A stretch of 64,000 nt of DNA, taken from contig NC_090736.1 of assembly GCF_036898095.1 (NCBI RefSeq), forward strand, positions 10,837,395 through 10,901,394. The letters are read 5' to 3'. The notes below the pieces were generated by a model. The model had not been told where the DNA came from and made no database searches. It saw only the letters and a program-made list of their open reading frames with translations. This document shows positions 56,335 through 64,000 of this stretch, in pieces (position 1 is the first letter of the stretch; every line of letters begins with the position of its first letter). The DNA is from Palaemon carinicauda (taxonomy: Eukaryota > Arthropoda > Malacostraca > Decapoda > Palaemonidae). The translations under genes were made by a program, and so were the position numbers.

Positions 56335-56760
56335 ATTCCCAGATCCTGAAAGAACTGGAGAAACTTCTCTCGATGAGCCAAGATGACCTCTCATGATTCT
56401 GGGAGGATGAGTCAGTCATCCAAATACCTCGGTAGCCAGATCCCGTTGGCATGAACCCAGGCTGATACCAGTTCCAAGATCCTCGTGAAGACCTGGGGTA
56501 CTATTGAGAGGCCAAAATGGAGGACCTAGAACAGGTAAATTCTTTTGTCTACGACTACTCGCAGATATTTCCAGGACAGAGGATGGATCGGGACTTAGAA
56601 GTAGGCATCCCTTAAGGGAGCTGGTCGACCAATGCCATTTTATTAAGGACATGACTTCGACATTCATACCATTGAATAATTGGGACTTCACCAAACCACA
56701 TAGGATTTCTGCCTCTGACTCTTTGGTTTTGTGACATCAGTGCAATTTATCTTGAAAATA
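56335..56760 (-). pseudogene. DIRS reverse transcriptase (copy F)
   Basis: Minus-strand frames give PLRDAYF, a stop, VPIHPLSWKYLRVVVDKRIY, then VFTRILELVSAWVHANG and RYLDDWL-like reading near 56430-56400. Two in-frame stops and one frameshift are visible. The reading after the LINE insertion continues toward RNase H. Confidence 0.75.
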
Positions 56761-57432
56761 GGTATTTTTCAAATTCTATCTCCTCCCTTAATACTTAATA
56801 TTAAGACCTGTGATCACTGCCATATATAGACCTGATGTACACATCCAACTAAATGATGATTTTTTTTTATCTAGGTAATTTTTTTGCTAGATAAGAGTTT
56901 TTTCATTATGGTAAGGAGTAAACCATATAAAACAAGGGATAAAAGGAAGAAGAAAATTAAACAAAAATTTGAAAAGGAGGGCATCATTTAATTGTTGTAT
57001 AATGCCTTTCTAAGTTATATACCAAATTTCAATGATATAGCTTTGAAACTAAGGGAGAAGATACACTTTGAAGGTAAATAAGTATACCGTGCTGTAGTTT
57101 TGAGAGACGGCCATTCAAATATTAATTTTTTTTTTTTTGTATTTTTACAAAGACAACATTAATAAATCATAATTACTATGAATTCTATATTCTAATTTAG
57201 GTATTAATATACCAAAATAATGTTATTTATCATAATCTATTCATAAATAAAGATCCTTTTACCCAATATCTTGCTTCTTTATGCTCCTGGTAGCGGATTT
57301 TCTTTTATGTGTTAGCGAGATATTTTGATTTTTCCCTCTTTGGCTTGATGAAATTTTTGCCAAAACAAAGAAAAATCAATGTAAAATCAAGTGCAATTCA
57401 GAAGTCAAATTCAAATGTTTTTAATAAATCGT
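56761..57432. other. AT-rich noncoding DNA between DIRS F and the RTE element
   Basis: No ORF or repeat with a recognisable family. It contains a T13 run near 57130. It may be another decayed insertion. Confidence 0.35.
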
Positions 57433-57783
57433 GATTATCATCATCATTTCCTCCTGCGCCTATTGACACAAAGGGCCTCAGTTAGATTTCACTAGTCGTC
57501 TCTATCTTGAGCTTTTAATTCAACAATTCTCCATTCATCATCTACTTCACACTTCATCGTCTTCAGCCTTGTAGGCCTGGGTTTTCTAACTCTTCTAGTG
57601 CCTTGTGGAGCCCCGTTAAAAGTTATGTGAACTAATCTCTCTTGGGGTGTGCAAAGACAATGCCTCAACCATCTCCATCTACCCCTCACCCTGATTTCAT
57701 CCCCATATGGCACTATGTTGGATATTGTTTCACTGTTATAACATGACTCACGTCCATATAGTAACACCAACCTCACTCAACTG

Positions 57784-57868
<85 letters not shown>
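57784..57868. repeat. (TA)n microsatellite
   Basis: About 40 TA units lie inside the RTE-like LINE, next to a small LINE tail. Microsatellite growth often begins at such tails. Confidence 0.95.
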
Positions 57869-57875
<7 letters not shown>

Positions 57876-57935
57876 TCACTATTATTATTAATTGCCAAGC
57901 TAAAACCCTAGTTGGAAAAGCAGAATGCTATAAGT
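57869..57935 (-). mobile_element. Tiny 3' end of the CR1/Jockey-like LINE
   Basis: After (ATT)n the text GCCAAGCTAAAACCCTAGTT and GGAAAAGCAGAATGCTATAA matches the 3' UTR of copy 2 at 44930-44970. About 60 bp is present, in the same orientation, nested in the RTE-like LINE. Confidence 0.7.
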
Positions 57936-59536
57936 AAATTCAGAAGATTTGATTTCCAAATTTTACTTAAACTACACATTGTCTGATTTACTTTTTTTAA
58001 TCTTTCATTAAACTTAAATTCTGAAAATCCTATATTAAAGATCATAGTTCCTAAATATTTAAATGATTCCACCTCATTAATACTTTCTCCTCCCGATGAT
58101 ATTTTATCTTCCATTGCATATTCCATTCTCATCATCTCTGTCTTTCTTCTATTTATCTTTAGCCCAACCTCATGTGATATTTCATGCATTCTGGTAAGCA
58201 AGCTTTGCAAGTCCTGTGGTGTTCTGCTCATAAGAACAGCGTCATCATCATACTCTAGATAAGCTAATTTCCTGTTACTAATCCAGTCCAAACCTTCTCC
58301 ACCTTCTCCAACTGTTTTCTGCATTACAAAATCCGTGAAGAGGACAAACAACATAGGCGTCAACACATTCCATAGGAGTACTCCACTGTTTATAGGAAAT
58401 TCATTTGATAGGACTCCATTAACATTAACTTTGCACTTGCTATGCTCATGGGCAGACTTAGTTAAATTTACATAAATGAGAGGAACTCCATAATAACGTA
58501 GGACTCTCCACAAAATTGTCCGGAGAATATACTTAAGGGTTTCTCATAGTCCACAAATGCCATCAAAAGTGGATTTCTATATTCTACACATTACTGTACT
58601 ACATGTCTTAAAGTGAAAATTTGGTCAATTCAACTTCTACCTTTTCTAAATCCTGCCTGTTCATGTGTCAGCCCTCTCTCTCTTAGTCTCTAGAATGAGC
58701 ATACTATATATTTTCATAACAACTGACAGAAGTGTGATGCCTCTAATTATTGCAATCAGTCGGATCTCCTTTTTTTTTGCCATTGTCACCAACACTCCTA
58801 ACTCCCATTCATCAGGTTTTGCCTCTTCATACCACATTCTACAAAATAATCTTGTAAGTATTCTGGGTTTCACTTCATTTCCAGCCAATATCATCTCAGC
58901 AGTTATTCCATAGTATCAAGGGGCTTTCCATCTCTTGAGTTTTTAAAATGGTTGCTTTGAATTACATCAAGGTCTTCCTCAGCTTCAGGTGTATCAGTCA
59001 AATTATTCCTTTCATATCTCCTATTCATGACCTCACCAAAGTGTTACATCCAACAGGCCGTTTTTCATCTTCTGAGGTTATAAAAGATCCATCTCTCTTT
59101 TTAATGGGCATATAATTCATCTTCTTTGCCCCATTAGATATTTCATTAATAATTCTATGTGCAATTCTTACACCATAGCCACTCCCTGAATTCATAGCTT
59201 TGTCAGCCTCATCTGCTTTCCTGTCTAAATATTCTCTCCAGTCATTCCTGGCTTTTCTTTTGACTTCACCATCAATATTGGAATACTTAGCATGCTCTAC
59301 CTTGTGATTTTCATTACTTCCTCGAAAACTTTCAACAATCAATTTCTGTCTTTGTCTTCTTTTTATAATATCCAAAGTATCATTTGATATCCATGTTTTT
59401 TTCCTTGTAACTGCAATTAACTGACTGACTGATACATGTTCTTAATATCACACCATTCATCATTAATTGTCTGCTTTTCTTCTCTTCAAGTCTCTATGAC
59501 TGCAAATTGATTCTTACAATCAATTGCAGATACTTC

Positions 59537-60110
59537 ATTAAAGACGGATGGATTGGGTTCTGGAATTATGCGTCCTTTAGGTCCAGAGTGCACTTGAAGT
59601 CCTGTGGTCTTACCGATTGTCTGACCTTCTCTAATATGGTGTGGACTTCAGCCCGAAGGGCCAGGTCCTTTGCAGATCCCTTTACAGAAAAGCTCGTTGA
59701 CGCTGGGGTCCTGACCAGTGGAGGGAGAGATGAGTGAACGGAGTGCAATACCCTAAACGTATCACAAAGATTGTCAGGGGTTTGGTCACGAGCTGCATTT
59801 TCTTTTCACAAAAGAACTTGGGGCTTTTCTTGCCCTTGGCAGGAAAGGGCTTTTTAGACACCTTGTCCGTTACTGCAGTACTGTTTTGTCATTCTTGAAG
59901 AGGCCACATGTGGACTGCTTGACCGCCTCTGTAGGTTTTGTAGTCCTCTATGAGGACTTTTTAAAGAGTCCCTAGACTCTTTACTCAAAGAGAAGAAGGC
60001 CTCTAGCACCGAAGGCTTAGGTGTTACAGCCTTCTGCTGGTCACCCATAAGGGAAAAGATGAAATCCTCCCCGGGTTTCAAGACTACTATGCAATCTCTC
60101 GGGACTTCCT
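59537..60110 (-). pseudogene. DIRS gag end and RT start (copy G)
   Basis: On the minus strand, KPGEDFIFSLMGDQQKA (60081) is followed after a frame change by PPLVRTPASTSFSVKGSAKD, LALRAEVHTILEK and CTLDLKDA, a stop, then FQNPIHPSL ending at about 59537. This is the entry and first palm motif of a DIRS RT. Copy F also contains the LRDAYF motif, so G and F are different copies. RT is cut here by the RTE element. Confidence 0.68.
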
Positions 60111-60279
60111 TAAATGAGCGAAGGCCAGAAAGAGACGGATAAGGACTCTTCCCTATGAGAGAACTCAGTCTGAACTAATGGAGAAGTGGGCAAGGAAACA
60201 AATGACCTCACCTTGGACGCTCTGATGGGGGTGATGCTGTTTCTTAAAACGGTGCCATTCTGGCGGATGTTGACGTTGG

Positions 60280-60980
60280 TCAAGAGCTGGTTTTCGTGGC
60301 CGCTGTGTATTCGGAGGGTGCTTGTGAGTAGTCACCTGTCGACGAGCTGCTGATGGGGACTGCCATTTGTCTGCCGATCGGTTAGTGGATCGGCGCTATG
60401 GCGAATGGCGAGAACCGAGGAGCTGATGTCGTTTGCCTTCTGATCTCTCAGGAACGACAAGCAGAGGGTGACTGGCGAATAGTTGAAAGCTCCTGGTGAG
60501 TTGCCGAGCGGCGAACTGCCGGTGAACGGTGAGCTGCCGGCGAGCTGTCGGCAATCGGTAGGAAGAAGATGAGCAGTGAACCATAGGGGAGCGGAAAATG
60601 GCTAACCGTTAGCGAGCGGTGAATGGCTTGCCATTGGCAAACAGTGAACGGATGGTGACTGACGAGTGGTCAGAGGCAGCCTGGTCAGTTGGCGAGCGGC
60701 GATCTGCCGTCAATAAGGGTATCGAATCAAAGATTGGGAGGTTGGCGATCATAGAGCCGAAGGTGAACGGCAAATCGCTGGAGAAGTCCGGAAGAGGTTA
60801 ACCATTGTCGAATGGCGAACGGTTGCATGCAGATGGGTCATCGAAGGATGAGTGACCGTGTGGCTGTAACTAGCTGGAGAGTCACAAACCGTAGTTTGTT
60901 GACGAGCAGGTGGCGAAGAGAGTTGGTCTGACAAGAGCTGTAAGGCTGGCGAAAGACAAGAACGAGAAGAGTCTGAGGTC
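60280..60980 (-). repeat. GC-rich degenerate repeat region of a DIRS copy
   Basis: Loose repeats based on GGCGAACGGTGA and GAGCTGCCGGCGA fill the region. No frame is open throughout. The position upstream of RT matches the repeat-filled gag region of copy C (33.0-34.3 kb), although the motifs differ. Confidence 0.55.
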
Positions 60981-61009
60981 ATAGGCATAAGGCAGTCAGA
61001 GAGATGCCT

Positions 61010-62480
61010 ATTGGCAAAAGGACAAACAGACAATCAGCGATCAGCGATTCATCTACCTCCAGACCCATGGACTTGCCCAAGGGTACAATCTCTTCGATGT
61101 CTTCCTCGGCGGCAAGCACAGGTTCATTCTCGGGGCCAAAACCTTCGAAATCTCTGGGAGCAACAGCATCAGGCCAAAGCTTCTTCCAATCGGAATTCAC
61201 GGTCCGACGAGTTACTCCCTCCCAAGCCTGATCAATGATCTTTAAGCAGTGCACGATATTGAAGTGGCTCCTCCAAAATTCACGCAAAGTTAAGTTGGTG
61301 CTTTGCATGACATAAAGCACTGCTTAAATAAGTGCTTTGTGTAGAGCTTCTTAAAATTCGAGATGACTTGCTGGTCCTTGGGCTGGAGGATAGGGGTGGT
61401 ATTCGGTGGAAGATACAACACCTTGATGAATTTGTATTCGTCGATGATATCATCCTCGAGTCCGGGGGGGGGGGGGGGGGGAGCTGGTGCATTGTCCAAA
61501 CAAAGCAAGCACTTCAAAGGCAAATTCCTTTCCTGAAGATACTTCTTGACAGCAGGGCCGAAAACTACGTTTACCCATTCCACAAAGATATGCCTAGTAA
61601 CCCAAGCCTTAGAATTAGAATGGCATAGAACATGTAGCAGGTCTTTATTAAATCTATGTGCTTTAAATGCCCTAGGGTTTTCGGAACGGTAAACTAACAG
61701 AGGCTTAATTTTGCAGTCCCTGCTGGCGTTGGCACAAAGCGCAAGAGTCAACCGATCCTTCATTGGCTCATGTCCAGGCACTTTCTTCTCTTCGGCGGTA
61801 ATATACGTTCGACTAGGCATCTTTTTCCAAAACAGACCGGTTTCATCACAGTTGAAAACCTGCTGCTCTACGTAACCTTCCTCCGCCACGATGCTTTCGA
61901 ACTTTTTAACAAAGTCTTTAGCAGACTTAGTGTCCGAATTTGAAGCTTCTCCATGACGAACAACTGAATGAATCCCAGTCCGTTTCCTAAATTTCTCGAA
62001 CCAACCTCGAGACGCATTGAATTCCTCCGTTGTAGGATCGGCTGAACTCTCCCCCGCGTCACCCCGAGAGCGCGCCGCCTTCAAGTCACTGTAGATAGCG
62101 CTGGCCTTCTCACAAATGATCGTTTACATGATCGTATCGCCAACAATCTCCTTGTCTTTGATCCATATTAACAAAAGTCATTCCATTTCTTCAAGGGTAG
62201 GGCTACGACGTTTAGAAATAATCATGATCCCCTTCGAAGGTTTCACTGATTTAATGGCTGACTTCTGTTTTATGATCGTCGAGATCGTCGACATATTCCG
62301 GCCATATTGTTCAGCGAGATCGCTAACACGTACACCTCGCTCATGCTTTTCTATGATTTCCTGCTTTAATTCTAATGAAAGCATAGACTTCCTCTTTTTC
62401 TCACCACTGCTACTACTTCCTGAACCAAAACTAAGCAAGATAAAAAAACTGTTAAAACTGAGCGAATAGAGGACAACCAC
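61010..62480 (-). pseudogene. Tigger transposase (CENP-B type HTH and DDE domain)
   Basis: The N-terminal helix-turn-helix reads SLELKQEIIEKHERGVRVSD and LAEQYGRNMSTI (62390-62290). A frame change follows near 62180-62090. A CENP-B-like second DNA-binding part includes SRGWFEKFRKRTGIHSVV. The DDE domain keeps its acidic residues: NCDETGLF, LLCLDNAPA and LQPKDQQVI. A run of 18 G encodes six Pro right after NAPA, where the family normally has a short His-Pro stretch. Another frameshift lies near 61300-61330 before the C-terminal tail STNLTLREFWRSHFNIV. Two frameshifts make it non-functional. Confidence 0.88.
61464..61481. repeat. Homopolymer run of 18 G in the Tigger transposase
   Basis: The run lies just after the second catalytic Asp codon and keeps the frame, as its length is a multiple of three. 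Confidence 0.9.
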
Positions 62481-62745
62481 ACAATGCGCACGAGATGAGA
62501 GGACTGATCAAGGTGACGCTCGATTGGCGTCCCTACGATGTGCTGCCGTCTAGCAGCGTCAACAACAAACTACACTGCACGCTTTCGAGAAAATTCCACG
62601 GGTAAGCGTATTGTTTACGTCGTATGTTGGAGCAACACTTTGTATGTTGAGACAGAAATTTGGTCGAATTTTACTTCGTATGTTGGAAAATTCGTATGTT
62701 GGGACTATCGTATGTAGAGGTATTACTGTACTGTTCATCGCAGAG

Positions 62746-64000
62746 CTAGATGACAGGGTCCAAAATAGCACCTGCCGCCACCACATAATGCTTCAATCCA
62801 TAGAATTGCATAGCATAGTGTCTGTAAGACACACTGGACAACCTCCGATCAGTAAATGAGCGAAGAGGCTGAAGTTCACACACTGAAAGGTTCAGTGATG
62901 AAGCAACTTTTCTCGGATCTTTATCTGCAGGAGTACTGTCAGGATCCGCTCCGCGAATAAGGTAGGTGAGCTTCGCCCTCAGTTGTAGGGATAGTTTGAT
63001 CCAAAGTTTTCTCCTGTAAAGAGCTGTTTCTCCTGAAGTCTGAAGTTCTATGAAGATAGACCTTAGACGCTCTAGCAGACCTAGAGAGACATCTTCCTTC
63101 AGAAGGCAGATTCTCCAGGAACCCCACCTCTTAGTGGATAGGTCATCTTTAGTGAGAAAGGTTAGATCAGGAAAGAGATGCAGTTCTCCCACTTAATGTG
63201 GCCCTCATCCCCAGATAGGGCCACTATTTCACTAACTCTAGCCCCAGAGGCTATAGCGAACCGAAAAAATAACCTTTTAGGTTAGATCCTTGAGGGAACA
63301 ATCCTCATTGTTCACAGGTGAGGCATAATGTAAGACCTTGTCCAAAGACCATGAGATGGGCTTTAGTGGCGCTGCAGGCCTAGGCCTGCACATGTTTTCG
63401 GAATCTCATTAAAGATTTCAATCGTCAGATCCATTTAAAGGGCATATAGAAGAGGTCTAGTCGGGGCTGACTTGCACATAGATATTGGTCCATAGATCCA
63501 AAGATCCAATCAAGTGACCTCTCTCGCAAAGTCGGCCATACCCTTGGTGCTTACTCAAGGGTTTATATGGGACAAGGCCGAAGAACTAGACTTCTCATAG
63601 TATCCAAGGATACACTGTCTCCTTCCTCAAAGGCCATCGTGCTGTTAGCCGCTAGACCTTGAATATAGGGGTGGACAGAGAAGGACAGGGAGAAGATCAT
63701 GAGATTGCTTTCGGACCCTTTTGCTTTACAAAGCAACTTACTTTTCCCATGAAGACTCGTATTGTCTTCTAGTTGACTAGTCTGGTATTCTTTTAGGAAT
63801 TCTATTTTTCCTTTTGAGATCCCAGTCTTTTTCCTAACCGTTAACGGCAAGGAATTCATAAAATGAAGGGATCAGGTGTACTGTGATAAATTGAAGGCAG
63901 AAAACTTCTGAACCTCCTGGATAATCCTAGGTGCATAACCAGGACCAGCCTCAGCCTCAGTTCCTTCATTACAGGGAACGGGGTGTTCTTGGGCTACCTG
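62746..64000 (-). pseudogene. Tyrosine recombinase of a further DIRS/Ngaro-like element (copy H)
   Basis: The best segment (63290-62746) reads FFRFAIASGARVSEIVALSG with the first Arg. Then come LTKDDLSTKRWGSWRI-like text, KLWIKLSLQLRAKLTYLIRG and KDPRKVASSLNLSV; the H-x-x-R His is not visible. RHYAMQFYGLKHYVVAAG near the end offers two candidate Tyr residues. The N-terminal part (64000-63300) is heavily broken. This sequence differs from the recombinases of copies B, C and F, so it is a separate lineage. It ends at 62746, a few bases before the Tigger insertion. Confidence 0.65.

Larger units (their letters stand above)
53815..56760 (-). mobile_element. DIRS-like retrotransposon copy F (3' half)
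   Basis: On the minus strand RT (56760-56335), a LINE insertion, RNase H remnants (55770-55430), the tyrosine recombinase (55330-54252) and a terminal region (54110-53815) follow in the DIRS order. The terminal region has two mutually inverted segments, TATTTATCCTAACTATACAA near 53830 and TGTATAGTTGGGAAAATACA near 54082, as in copies B and C. Confidence 0.72.
57433..59530 (-). mobile_element. RTE-like LINE, decayed
   Basis: Minus-strand order: linker (59375-59025, ARNDWREYLDRKADEADKAM), fingers (58894-58661), palm (58513-57908) and C-terminus (57776-57492, RWRWLRHCLCTPQERLVHI). Palm motifs are MWRVLRYYGVPLIYVNL, INSGVLLWNVLTPMLFVLF and a degenerate catalytic box LEYDDDAVLMS. The 3' end at 57433 has (ATC)n-like words on the plus strand, fitting the ATG-rich tails of RTE elements. 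The endonuclease is missing, and frames are broken in several places. Confidence 0.75.
61010..62735 (-). mobile_element. pogo/Tigger-like DNA transposon, 3'-truncated
   Basis: The 5' terminal inverted repeat is at 62735 reading inward (minus strand): ACAGTAATACCTCTACATAC, matching the fragment at 27861 and flanked by TA. The transposase runs from 62480 to about 61010, where GC-rich DIRS sequence replaces it before the 3' terminus. Its insertion point is immediately after the end of the recombinase of copy H. Confidence 0.82.

Overview
This window looks like nuclear DNA from a decapod crustacean, probably a shrimp; the species cannot be read from it. The evidence is AT-rich intronic DNA with long (TA)n tracts, single-gene exons separated by tens of kilobases, and several DIRS-like tyrosine-recombinase retrotransposons (a group known to be abundant in decapods). 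I-clade, CR1/Jockey-like and RTE LINEs, a tRNA-derived SINE, pogo/Tigger and piggyBac-like DNA elements are also present. No bacterial, plasmid or phage organisation is seen.

Only one host gene is supported. It lies on the minus strand as two phase-0 exons: 51164-51334, ending at a consensus donor, and 7248-7427, preceded by a consensus acceptor and ending in a stop, with a candidate poly(A) signal at 7094-7099. The peptide resembles the C-terminal part of VWA5A/PARP4-like proteins with VIT and vWA domains. The two exons imply one intron of 43,736 bp, and nearly all of that intron is nested mobile DNA.

Layout. 1-5.9 kb: minus-strand DIRS copy A (gag, RT) with a repeat-rich leader. 5.9-8.0 kb: 3' flank, terminal host exon, microsatellite. 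8.06-26.94 kb: DIRS copy B, opened by an I-clade LINE (8.70-14.31 kb), a small inverted-repeat element (16.0-16.6 kb), a piggyBac-like noncoding element carrying a ~372-bp tandem array (17.25-20.42 kb), an LTR-like repeat and a SINE; its RT, RNase H and recombinase resume at 22.9-26.1 kb. 27.9-31.4 kb: Tigger fragment, then a 5'-truncated Gypsy integrase with a long 3' tail. 31.4-41.07 kb: GC-rich DIRS copy C with terminal inverted repeats, a 5S rRNA sequence inside its RT and a nested MULE-like element inside its recombinase. 42.4-48.6 kb: LTR-like repeat holding CR1/Jockey-like LINE copies and RTE scraps; one LINE ORF begins with a 2A-like motif. 51.2 kb: upstream host exon. 53.8-64 kb: at least two more DIRS copies on the minus strand, broken by LINE, RTE and Tigger insertions.

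Almost every transposon ORF carries frameshifts, stops or damaged catalytic residues, so most of the window is decayed mobile DNA. The layering of insertions gives a readable relative chronology. All family assignments come from reading motifs by eye, without database searches.
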